Shown piece by piece: positions 1 through 6,840 of a stretch of 64,000 bases of DNA. The notes under the pieces were generated by a model. That model was not told the origin of the DNA. It did no database searches and saw only the letters and a program-made list of their open reading frames with translations. Source of the stretch: Caloramator fervidus. Its GTDB lineage: Bacteria > Bacillota > Clostridia > Clostridiales > Caloramatoraceae. Where the stretch lies: the NCBI RefSeq assembly GCF_900108045.1, contig NZ_FNUK01000007.1, positions 1 through 64,000 on the forward strand. Reading direction: 5' to 3'. Positions within the stretch are counted from its first letter, which is position 1, and each line of letters opens with the position of its first letter. The translations under genes were made by a program, and so were the position numbers.

Positions 1-1
1 A

Positions 2-1243
2 ATCAATTGGCGTATCCAGATGTTCTGCTGGTATACATCCTCCTGATGGTCCTCCTGTTTGAACAGCTTTAAACTTCTTTCCGTTTGGTATTCCTCCACC
101 TATTTCATATATAACTTCCCTTAATGTTATTCCCATCGGAACTTCAACAAGCCCTGTATTTGTTATCTTTCCACCAAGAGCAAATACCTTCGTCCCTTTG
201 CTCTTTTCTGTTCCTATTGATGCAAACCATTCCGCTCCTTTTAATATAATCACAGGTATATTTGCAAATGTTTCAACGTTGTTAATAAGTGTTGGCTTAC
301 CCCAAAGTCCTGATTGCGCTGGGAATGGTGGCTTTGGATTTGGCATTCCTCTTTTCCCTTCTATCGAATTCATTAAAGCAGTTTCTTCTCCACACACGAA
401 TGCCCCTGCTCCAAGTCTTAATTCTATATCAAAATCAAATCCTGTCCCAAATATATTCTTTCCTAAAAGTCCATATTCCCTTGCCTGCTTTATAGCAACT
501 TCTAATCTTTGAACTGCTATTGGATATTCTGCTCTAACGTATATATATCCCTGATTTGCTCCAATTGCATAACCTGCTATCGCCATGGCTTCTAAAACTG
601 AATGTGGATCCCCTTCAAGTATAGATCTATCCATAAATGCCCCTGGGTCCCCTTCATCTGCGTTACAAATTACATATTTTTGATCTGCTTGTGATTTCGC
701 TGTCAATTCCCATTTCAATCCTGTTGGGAATCCTCCACCTCCTCTACCCCTTAATCCTGACTTTTTAACTTCTTCTATAACTTCTTGAGGTGTCATAGTA
801 GTTAATACTTTAGCAAGCGCCTTATATCCATCAAACGCAATATATTCATCTATGTTTTCTGGATCAATCACTCCACAATTTCTAAGAGCTACCCTATATT
901 GTTTCTTATAAAAATCAATTTCATTTAATGATTTTATCCTTCCTTCATCGATTGACTCCTTATATAAAAGTCTTGTTACAACTCTACCTTTTACCAAATG
1001 CTCTGCAACTATTTCTTCTACATCCTCAACTTTTACTCTTGAATAAAAAGCTCCTTCTGGGTAAACAATAACTACAGGACCCAATTCACATAATCCAAAA
1101 CATCCTGTCCTTACAATTTCTACTTCTTTTTCTATATCATGCTTTTTTACTTCTTCTTTAAACTTTTCTAATATCTTATTAGAATCAGATGATGTGCAAC
1201 CTGTTCCACCACAAACCAAAACCTGTGAACGATAAAAAGCCAT
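2..1243 (-). CDS. hydB: NADH-binding NuoF/HydB-like subunit of [FeFe] hydrogenase (3' end beyond window)
   Basis: Only the first 414 codons are present; the gene runs off the left edge. The N-terminus is a thioredoxin-like [2Fe-2S] domain with CGGTGC at residues 11-16 and a second pair, CFGLC, near residues 47-51. It is followed by the NuoF flavin/NADH core: GRGGGGFPTG near 165-174, CNADEGDPGAF near 190-200, and GAGAFVCGEETAL further on. Full-length HydB proteins are about 600 residues, and the missing part should carry the 4Fe-4S and ferredoxin-like domains. HydB carries FMN and oxidises or reduces NAD(H) in the cytoplasmic electron-bifurcating HydABC hydrogenase. The ATG follows GGAGGG at good spacing and lies 14 nt after the small ferredoxin-fold gene. 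The order C-small subunit-B fits a hyd operon, with the catalytic subunit expected further left (inference). A NuoF of another NADH-linked complex cannot be excluded. Confidence 0.9.
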   Translation of the reverse strand, partial: MAFYRSQVLVCGGTGCTSSDSNKILEKFKEEVKKHDIEKEVEIVRTGCFGLCELGPVVIVYPEGAFYSRVKVEDVEEIVAEHLVKGRVVTRLLYKESIDEGRIKSLNEIDFYKKQYRVALRNCGVIDPENIDEYIAFDGYKALAKVLTTMTPQEVIEEVKKSGLRGRGGGGFPTGLKWELTAKSQADQKYVICNADEGDPGAFMDRSILEGDPHSVLEAMAIAGYAIGANQGYIYVRAEYPIAVQRLEVAIKQAREYGLLGKNIFGTGFDFDIELRLGAGAFVCGEETALMNSIEGKRGMPNPKPPFPAQSGLWGKPTLINNVETFANIPVIILKGAEWFASIGTEKSKGTKVFALGGKITNTGLVEVPMGITLREVIYEIGGGIPNGKKFKAVQTGGPSGGCIPAEHLDTPID

Positions 1244-1257
1244 GCTTTTCCCTCCAA

Positions 1258-1659
1258 TCATTCTTTTTCTACCTTGTAGTCATTTAATATTTTCCCTTGA
1301 ACAACATGCAACGTGTATTCTTCAACAACTCTTCCATCTTTAACATGTTCTCTTACTACTCTTCTTGCCTTTTCAGCATCCATTTTTACGTATGTTACTT
1401 TTTCTTCTCCTGGTTTTATAACTTCTACGATTGGCTCCATTTTACAAAGTCCGATACATCCTGTTTGAGCAACTATAATATCAGTAAGACCTAATTTTTC
1501 AACTTCCTCCATTATGGCAAGAAGAACTGGCCTTGCACCCGCTGCTATTCCACATGTTGCCATACCTACAACTATCCTCGTTGTCGTTCTATCTTTTCTT
1601 TGATTAACCCTATCAAGCGTCCTTTTCCTTATTTCTTCTAATTCTTTTAATGTTTTCAT
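1258..1659 (-). CDS. small thioredoxin-like (2Fe-2S) ferredoxin-domain protein of the hyd operon
   Basis: This 133-residue protein has a helical N-terminal tail and then a thioredoxin-like ferredoxin fold. Cysteines are visible at 36 (MATCGIAAGA) and at 68 and 72 (TGCIGLC). The second cysteine of the usual first pair is absent: glycine/alanine stand where the neighbouring hydB has Cys. Proteins of this type sit between hydC and hydB in several Clostridia and Thermotogae and are presumed electron-transfer or assembly partners of the hydrogenase. The exact role is not established. ATG follows AGGAGG. The gene is 15 nt behind hydC and 14 nt before hydB, so the three are almost certainly cotranscribed. 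Confidence 0.82.
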   Translation of the reverse strand: MKTLKELEEIRKRTLDRVNQRKDRTTTRIVVGMATCGIAAGARPVLLAIMEEVEKLGLTDIIVAQTGCIGLCKMEPIVEVIKPGEEKVTYVKMDAEKARRVVREHVKDGRVVEEYTLHVVQGKILNDYKVEKE

Positions 1660-1674
1660 ATGATAAACCTCCTA

Positions 1675-2151
1675 TTACTTTTGATATTCTTTTAAAATAT
1701 TTGGAATATCATCCGGAATTAATCTTCCATAAACTTTTTCACCTATCATCATAACAGGAGCTAAACCACATGCTCCAAGACACCTTGTAGCTTCTAATGT
1801 AAATTTTCCATCCTGAGTTGTTTTTCCTACCTCTACATTTAACTCCTTAGATAATCTATCTAATATAGCTTGGGCACCTTTGACATAGCATGCTGTCCCC
1901 AGACATACTCTTATTATATGTTCTCCTTTAGGCTCAAGGGTAAATTGAGAATAAAAAGTAGAAACACCATATACTTCAGCCATAGGAACCTTTAATTCTT
2001 TAGATATAAACTCCTGAATATCATAGCTTAGACATCCAAATATCTCCTGAGCTTTTTGTAAAACAGGCATTAAAGCTCCTTTGTCATTTCTTTTTTCTTG
2101 TATGAATTTTCTTAATTCTTCAAATTTACTTTGCTCATCACAATAACACAT
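1675..2151 (-). CDS. hydC: NuoE/HydC-like [2Fe-2S] subunit
   Basis: The 158 residues match the usual length of NuoE/HydC. An N-terminal helical region (about 5-70) contains the family's ALMPVLQKAQEIFG and GVSTFYSQF segments. The thioredoxin-fold [2Fe-2S] site follows, with C83 and C88 (VCLGTAC) and C124 and C128 (RCLGAC). HydC passes electrons within the cytoplasmic NADH-linked hydrogenase, next to the flavin subunit HydB. This is the first gene of the operon. It has a strong ribosome binding site (AAAGGGGTG), a sigma-A-type promoter and a Rex-like operator in its leader. Family assignment is secure. Whether the complex is a bifurcating hydrogenase or another NADH-dependent enzyme depends on the catalytic gene outside the window. 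Confidence 0.88.
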   Translation of the reverse strand: MCYCDEQSKFEELRKFIQEKRNDKGALMPVLQKAQEIFGCLSYDIQEFISKELKVPMAEVYGVSTFYSQFTLEPKGEHIIRVCLGTACYVKGAQAILDRLSKELNVEVGKTTQDGKFTLEATRCLGACGLAPVMMIGEKVYGRLIPDDIPNILKEYQK

Positions 2152-2163
2152 AATTTCACCCCT

Positions 2164-2181
2164 TTGTTATTTTTTTAACAC
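2164..2181. promoter_or_regulatory. candidate Rex operator in the hyd leader
   Basis: The plus strand reads TTGTTA, six T, TAACAC. This matches the Rex consensus TTGTTAA-N4-TTAACAA at 12 of the 14 specified positions. It lies just downstream of the predicted start point of the hyd transcript, where a bound repressor would block transcription. Rex senses the NADH/NAD+ ratio and controls fermentation and hydrogenase genes in Clostridia (established for the family). Control here is inference. Confidence 0.6.
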
Positions 2182-2195
2182 AAACACCCAGTTAA

Positions 2196-2225
2196 ATTTT
2201 AACATAGTAATTAATTCAAGATCAA
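2196..2225 (-). promoter_or_regulatory. sigma-A-type promoter for hydC-hydB
   Basis: On the minus strand TTGATC is followed after 18 nt by TAAAAT. The -10 lies inside a 13-nt palindrome (GTTAAA-T-TTTAAC, 2191-2203) that resembles Rex half-sites at the wrong spacing. No other good promoter is seen between trmD and hydC. Confidence 0.5.
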
Positions 2226-2311
2226 TACCATTTATTTGAAATTATGGTTATCTGTTATGATAATGCAACATTTTGTATTTGAATCTTACTAAAATCCCTT
2301 AAAAATTAATA

Positions 2312-2341
2312 AAGGCAGGCATTTAAAGGCTTGCCTGCCTT
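2312..2341 (-). terminator. terminator after trmD
   Basis: A 10-bp stem (AAGGCAGGCA paired with TGCCTGCCTT) has a 10-nt loop. On the minus strand it is followed by a U-rich run (TTTATTAATTTTT). It lies 17 nt past the trmD stop and closes the smc-to-trmD operon. Confidence 0.85.
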
Positions 2342-2358
2342 AACCATTGAAATGTAGT

Positions 2359-3096
2359 CTACTTTTCTTCAAGCTCTTTTTTAATTTCGTCTAACATTTT
2401 TTTATCTTCTTTTGTCAATAAAGCTTTATTTAATAAATCTGGTCTTTTAAGGTATGTAATTTTTAAAGACTGATATCTTCTCCATTTTTCAATCTCTTTA
2501 TGATTTCCAGAAAGTAAAACATCTGGAACTTTCATTCCCCTAAACTCTCTAGGTCTTGTATATTGAGGATACTCTAAAAGCCCATTATAAAACGATTCTT
2601 CTTCATAGCTTATGTTTGTAGATAATACGCCAGGTACTAATCTTGCAACTGAATCTATAATTACCATGCTAGCAAGTTCTCCGCCTGTTAATACAAAATC
2701 ACCTATAGAATATTCAAAATCAACAATAGGCATTATCCTCTCATCTATTCCTTCATAATGTCCGCAAATTAGCATTATATGTTTCATATTAGAAAGCTTT
2801 TTAGCATCTTCTTGATCATATCTTTTACCCCTTGGTGTAAGTAAAATGGTATGAGGCTTATATCCATATAACTTAATTAAATAATCAACGCAGTTATAAA
2901 TAGGCTCTACCTGCATTACCATTCCTGCTCCTCCACCATAAGGGTAATCATCAACTTTTTTGTGTTTATCTGTTGAAAAATCTCTTATATTATGAACATT
3001 GATTTCTATTATTTTCTGTTCTCTAGCTCTTCCAATTATACTATAATTAAAAACATTAAACATTTCTGGAAATAAAGTTAATACATCAAATTTCAT
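2359..3096 (-). CDS. trmD: tRNA (guanine-N1)-methyltransferase TrmD
   Basis: TrmD methylates G37 of tRNAs with a G36 anticodon base, using S-adenosylmethionine, and so prevents +1 frameshifting. The 245 residues match the family. Visible SPOUT-class motifs are YPYGGGAGMV (51-60), LLTPRG (85-90), GHYEGIDERI (112-121) and the trefoil-knot segment IGDFVLTGGE (131-140). The gene overlaps the rimM stop by 4 nt, the common rimM-trmD coupling. In many Firmicutes rplS follows, but here a strong terminator comes instead. Cytoplasmic; identification is secure. Confidence 0.97.
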   Translation of the reverse strand: MKFDVLTLFPEMFNVFNYSIIGRAREQKIIEINVHNIRDFSTDKHKKVDDYPYGGGAGMVMQVEPIYNCVDYLIKLYGYKPHTILLTPRGKRYDQEDAKKLSNMKHIMLICGHYEGIDERIMPIVDFEYSIGDFVLTGGELASMVIIDSVARLVPGVLSTNISYEEESFYNGLLEYPQYTRPREFRGMKVPDVLLSGNHKEIEKWRRYQSLKITYLKRPDLLNKALLTKEDKKMLDEIKKELEEK

Positions 3097-3602
3097 ATCA
3101 ATCCCTCTAAAAGTTTTATTTTCATTATAGCATTTTCAATATCAACTTCTTTAACAACGTCTTTAATAGCAGGAATTAATATAATTTTTCCATTTTCAAG
3201 TTTTATTTCATATACATCATTGCTACCTGTAGAAAAAACAGAAATAATAGTTCCTAATTTTTGATTAGAATCTATATCATAAACCGTCATTCCTATTAAG
3301 TCTGCAACAAAATAGGTATCTTCTGGAAGTTTTACAGCATTTTCTCTATCTATATAAATAAAAATATTTTTTAATTTTTCTGCTGTATTCATATCATTAA
3401 TACCCTCTAATTTCAAAATAACTAAATTTTTAAAATACTTGACTCCTTCAACATTTACTTTTTCAAATTCTTCACCCTTTTTAAAAAATACAAAATTTAA
3501 ATCATCAAATCTTTTTGGATCATCAGTTAAAGGATATACTTTTACTTCTCCTTTTATACCATGGGTATTAATTATTTGGCCAATTTTTAAATATCGAACC
3601 AT
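3093..3602 (-). CDS. rimM: ribosome maturation factor RimM
   Basis: RimM assists maturation of the 30S head and binds ribosomal protein S19. The N-terminal barrel begins IGQIINTHGIKGEVKV, the RimM signature. A PRC-barrel domain follows from about residue 95 (YFVADLIGMTVYD). I chose the ATG at 3602 because AAGGGTGAT stands directly upstream at proper spacing; an in-frame GTG three codons earlier would lie inside that ribosome binding site. The resulting 169 residues are normal. The gene lies between khpA and trmD, and its stop overlaps the trmD start. Confidence 0.95.
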   Translation of the reverse strand: MVRYLKIGQIINTHGIKGEVKVYPLTDDPKRFDDLNFVFFKKGEEFEKVNVEGVKYFKNLVILKLEGINDMNTAEKLKNIFIYIDRENAVKLPEDTYFVADLIGMTVYDIDSNQKLGTIISVFSTGSNDVYEIKLENGKIILIPAIKDVVKEVDIENAIMKIKLLEGLI

Positions 3603-3630
3603 GTCAATCACCCTTTTTTATATAGTTAAA

Positions 3631-3655
3631 AAGAGTTAGGAATACCCTAACTCTT
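3631..3655 (-). terminator. hairpin between khpA and rimM (weak terminator or processing site)
   Basis: A 10-bp stem (AAGAGTTAGG with CCTAACTCTT) and a 5-nt loop begin at the khpA stop codon. The following minus-strand sequence is only weakly U-rich (TTTAACTATAT). Because rimM lies downstream in the same operon, partial termination or RNA processing is more likely than full termination. Confidence 0.45.
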
Positions 3656-3882
3656 TATATTATTTCCACAATAACTCTTTTATTTGCTTTTATTGCTGCA
3701 GCTTTTACTACAGTCCTAATAGCTCTTGCAATTCTACCTTGTTTTCCTATAACTTTTCCCATATCTTCTGGTGCAACTTTTAATTCTATAATAACTGACT
3801 GTTCACCACAAATTTCATTAACTACAACGGCATCTGGATTGTCTACAAGAGCTTTGGCTATTACTTCTACAAGCTCTTTCAT
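3655..3882 (-). CDS. khpA: KH-domain RNA-binding protein KhpA (YlqC)
   Basis: This is a 75-residue single KH domain. The RNA-binding loop GKQGR follows the helix EDMGKVI, as in KhpA/YlqC. In Streptococcus and related bacteria KhpA forms a complex with KhpB and binds small RNAs and mRNAs linked to cell division. The ATG at 3882 is preceded by GGGGTG at 6-nt spacing; the longer reading from a GTG at 3891 would start inside that site. The position between rpsP and rimM is the conserved Firmicute location. Confidence 0.93.
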   Translation of the reverse strand: MKELVEVIAKALVDNPDAVVVNEICGEQSVIIELKVAPEDMGKVIGKQGRIARAIRTVVKAAAIKANKRVIVEII

Positions 3883-3896
3883 AAAAAGCACCCCTT

Positions 3897-4142
3897 TTAT
3901 TCAATGATGCCTGCCTTCTTTAATAAGCTTCTTACAGTATCTGTTGGCTGAGCACCATTTGAAAGCCACTTCTTAGCTTTTTCTACATCAATTTTTACAT
4001 CTGCTGGTTCTGTTGTTGGATTGTAGTATCCAATTTCTTCTATAAATCTACCATCTCTTGGTGATCTTGAATCTGCAACAACAATTCTGTAAAAAGGATT
4101 CTTTTTAGCTCCCATTCTTCTTAATCTGATTTTTACTGCCAT
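3897..4142 (-). CDS. rpsP: 30S ribosomal protein S16
   Basis: The protein has 81 residues and begins [20 protein letters not shown], diagnostic of bS16. It also has the [15 protein letters not shown] segment near residues 29-43. It binds 16S rRNA in the 30S body and is needed early in assembly. The ribosome binding site AAGGAGGTG is close to ideal, as expected for a ribosomal protein. It lies between ffh and khpA in the conserved SRP/ribosome operon. Confidence 0.98.
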   Translation of the reverse strand: MAVKIRLRRMGAKKNPFYRIVVADSRSPRDGRFIEEIGYYNPTTEPADVKIDVEKAKKWLSNGAQPTDTVRSLLKKAGIIE

Positions 4143-4171
4143 AATTTCACCTCCTTAGAATATTACAAAAT

Positions 4172-5518
4172 TTATTTAAAGAAAGGAAATTTAAATTTCC
4201 CTTTTTTCATGTGTTTTTGAATATCTGAAAATTGTTTTATCATTTTTCTTGCCTGCTCAAAATTATTTAAAAGCTTATTAACATCTTGAATAGAAGTTCC
4301 TGAACCTTTAGCAATTCTTTTTTTTCTGCTTGAATTTATTATTGAAGGGTTCCTTCTTTCTTCTTTTGTCATGGACTTTATAATCGCTTCAATTTTGACC
4401 ATTTCTCTCTCATTTTCTTCAAAATCTATATCATTAAGTTTACTTACATCAATGCCTGGAATCATCCTTATTAAATCCTTCAAAGACCCTAACTTCTTCA
4501 TCTGTTGCATTTGTTCTAAAAAGTCTTCTAAAGTAAACTCTTGTTTTTCAAGCTTTTGTTGCATTTCTAGTGCTTTCTTTTCATCAATTGCTTGCTGAGC
4601 TTTCTCAATAAGTGTTAAAATATCTCCCATTCCTAGAATTCTTGAAGCCATCCTATCTGGATAAAAAATTTCAAGGTCTGATAATTTTTCTCCAATACCT
4701 ACAAACTTTATAGGCTTACCAGTAATAGCTTTAACTGAAAGAGCAGCCCCTCCTCTTGTGTCTCCATCTAGCTTTGTAAGAATAACTCCAGTAATATCAA
4801 GCCTTTGATTAAAACTTTCTGCCACATTTACAGCATCTTGGCCAGTCATTGCATCAACAACAAGCAAAATCTCATTAGGTTCAACTTCTTTTTTTATACT
4901 CTCAAGTTCTAACATCAAATCTTCATCTACGTGAAGCCTTCCTGCAGTATCTATTATAACTATATCTCTTGCATTCTTTTTAGCATACTCAATTGAAGCC
5001 TTTGCAATATCAATAGGACTAATTTTATCTCCTAAAGCAAAAACAGGAATATCAATCTGTCCACCTAATATTTGAAGTTGTTTAATAGCTGCAGGTCTAT
5101 ATACATCGGCAGCTACTAAAAGAGGGTGTTTATTATTTCTTTTAAAATGCAAAGCTAATTTGGCTGCCATAGTTGTCTTTCCTGCACCTTGTAAACCTAC
5201 AAGCATAATAACTGTTGGAGGCTTAGGTGAAATATTTATCTTACTTTCCTTTGCCCCCATCAAATTAACAAGCTCTTCATGAACAATTTTTATAACATGC
5301 TGTCCTGGAGTTAAACTTTCCATTACTTCTTGACCTATAGCTCTTTCAGTAACACTATTTACAAAATCTTTAACTACTTTATAGTTTACATCAGCTTCAA
5401 GAAGGGCTAATTTCACTTCTCTCATAGCTTCTTTTACATCTTTTTCAGTTAACTTGCCTTTACCTCTTAACTTTCTAAAAGTTTCCTGCAATTTTTGGGT
5501 TAAACCCTCAAAAGCCAT
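4172..5518 (-). CDS. ffh: signal recognition particle GTPase Ffh
   Basis: Ffh binds the SRP RNA and signal sequences of nascent membrane and secreted proteins, and docks with FtsY. From the chosen ATG it has 448 residues: an N helical domain, a G domain with P-loop GLQGAGKTT (108-116), DTAGRLHVDE and TKLDGDTRGG, then a Met-rich M domain (EQMQQMKKLG near 345, RKKRIAKGSG near 400). The start at 5518 follows GGAGGG at 7 nt; the longer reading begins before that site. ylxM, its usual partner gene, lies 16 nt upstream. Confidence 0.97.
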   Translation of the reverse strand: MAFEGLTQKLQETFRKLRGKGKLTEKDVKEAMREVKLALLEADVNYKVVKDFVNSVTERAIGQEVMESLTPGQHVIKIVHEELVNLMGAKESKINISPKPPTVIMLVGLQGAGKTTMAAKLALHFKRNNKHPLLVAADVYRPAAIKQLQILGGQIDIPVFALGDKISPIDIAKASIEYAKKNARDIVIIDTAGRLHVDEDLMLELESIKKEVEPNEILLVVDAMTGQDAVNVAESFNQRLDITGVILTKLDGDTRGGAALSVKAITGKPIKFVGIGEKLSDLEIFYPDRMASRILGMGDILTLIEKAQQAIDEKKALEMQQKLEKQEFTLEDFLEQMQQMKKLGSLKDLIRMIPGIDVSKLNDIDFEENEREMVKIEAIIKSMTKEERRNPSIINSSRKKRIAKGSGTSIQDVNKLLNNFEQARKMIKQFSDIQKHMKKGKFKFPFFK

Positions 5519-5534
5519 ATAAAGCCCTCCTAAA

Positions 5535-5864
5535 TTATGCTTCAATCAACTCATCTATCATTTTAATTATTTCATCTAAATCTTTATATTGCTTTTTTAT
5601 TAACATATTTTTTATTTCAATGAGCTTTTGCCTTTGTTTTAAAAATTTATCTACCAACCCTAATTCCTTTTCATAGTCTAATAATATTTTCTCGCTTCTT
5701 TTTATAATATCGTGAACTGCTTGCCTTGAAATATTCATAAGCTCAGATATCTCACTTAACGACATATCTTCTTCGTAATGATAAGACATTATAGTCCTTT
5801 GCTTCTCTGTAAGCAAATTACCATAAAAATCTAAAAGCATAGCAATAAAACTTAATTTATCCAT
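5535..5864 (-). CDS. ylxM: YlxM family SRP-associated helix-turn-helix protein
   Basis: The 109 residues are of UPF0122/YlxM length. The N-terminal half looks like sigma-factor region 4: LTEKQRTIMSYHYEEDMSLS, then the recognition helix region ISRQAVHDIIKRSEKIL. The rest is helical and charged. In streptococci YlxM binds the SRP complex and modulates its GTPase activity. Its place directly before ffh in the ftsY-ylxM-ffh run is conserved. ATG follows AAAGGATG. Confidence 0.92.
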   Translation of the reverse strand: MDKLSFIAMLLDFYGNLLTEKQRTIMSYHYEEDMSLSEISELMNISRQAVHDIIKRSEKILLDYEKELGLVDKFLKQRQKLIEIKNMLIKKQYKDLDEIIKMIDELIEA

Positions 5865-5917
5865 AACCTATCATCCTTTATTATACTAACAAAAACTTTT
5901 TATGGTGTCAAGTATTT

Positions 5918-6838
5918 TTACTTAACAGTTTCAAAAAGAGCTTCTACAAACATTTCTGGATCAAATTCTTGTAAGTCATCAATGCCTTCCCCTACCCCAA
6001 TCATCTTTACAGGTATATTTAACTCATTGCTAATTCCAATTACTATGCCACCTTTAGCTGTTCCATCAAGTTTTGTCAATACTATACCATTAACATCACT
6101 TACTTCTAAAAACTCCTTTGCTTGAAATAAAGCATTTTGTCCTGTAGTAGCATCAAGAACTAACAAAGTCTCCTTATAAAAATTACTTCCTTCCTTTTCT
6201 ATTACTCTATTTATTTTTCTTAATTCTTCCATAAGATTTCTCTTATTATGCAATCTTCCAGCAGTATCACATATTAAAATATCTACTTTTCTTGATTTTG
6301 CAGCCTGAATAGCATCAAAAATTACTGCAGCTGGATCTGACCCTTCAGATTGCTTTATTATCTCCACACCTACCCTCTGAGACCATACTTCAAGCTGATC
6401 AATAGCTGCTGCTCTAAAGGTATCTCCTGCAGCAAGTAAAACCTTATATCCCTTATTTTTAAAATAATATGCTAATTTTCCAATACTCGTTGTTTTTCCT
6501 ACACCATTTACTCCAACCACCATAAAAACAGCGGGTAAAAAACCAGGAATTATGGATAAATTTTTATCTTTTTTCATAATATCTAATATTATATTTTTTA
6601 ATTCTTCTTTAGCCTTATCAGGCGTAGAAATTTTTTTATCTTTTATATTTTTTCTTAAGGTCTCAATTATATGTTGTGTAGTCTTTACTCCTACATCTGA
6701 CATTATAAGCGCTTCTTCAAGCTCTTCATAAAATTCTTCGTCTATTTGTGTTGTAAAACTAAATATAGCCTCAACTTTTTGAGTTAAATTATCTCTAGTC
6801 TTTGCTAAACTTTCTTTTAATTTTTCAAACCAACCCAT
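5918..6838 (-). CDS. ftsY: SRP receptor FtsY
   Basis: FtsY is the membrane-associated receptor that binds Ffh-ribosome complexes. Its 306 residues comprise an N helical bundle (about 1-95) and the G domain with GVNGVGKTT (109-117), GDTFRAAAIDQL (138-149), DTAGRLHNK near 205 and TKLDGTAKGG near 260. The acidic A domain of enterobacterial FtsY is absent, as is usual in Firmicutes. The short N-terminal amphipathic segment GWFEKLKESL probably binds the membrane. It starts 2 nt after smc with a GGAGGC ribosome binding site. Confidence 0.97.
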   Translation of the reverse strand: MGWFEKLKESLAKTRDNLTQKVEAIFSFTTQIDEEFYEELEEALIMSDVGVKTTQHIIETLRKNIKDKKISTPDKAKEELKNIILDIMKKDKNLSIIPGFLPAVFMVVGVNGVGKTTSIGKLAYYFKNKGYKVLLAAGDTFRAAAIDQLEVWSQRVGVEIIKQSEGSDPAAVIFDAIQAAKSRKVDILICDTAGRLHNKRNLMEELRKINRVIEKEGSNFYKETLLVLDATTGQNALFQAKEFLEVSDVNGIVLTKLDGTAKGGIVIGISNELNIPVKMIGVGEGIDDLQEFDPEMFVEALFETVK

Positions 6839-6840
6839 AA

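Noticed and set aside
198-512. Open frame of 104 codons on the plus strand
   Set aside because: It lies antisense within hydB, has no ribosome binding site and reads as low-complexity sequence; hydB in the other direction has full NuoF motifs.
3603-3611. GTG start for rimM three codons upstream
   Set aside because: It lies within the GGGTGAT ribosome binding site of the better ATG at 3602. The same reasoning moved khpA, acpP, aroF, rnc and others inward.
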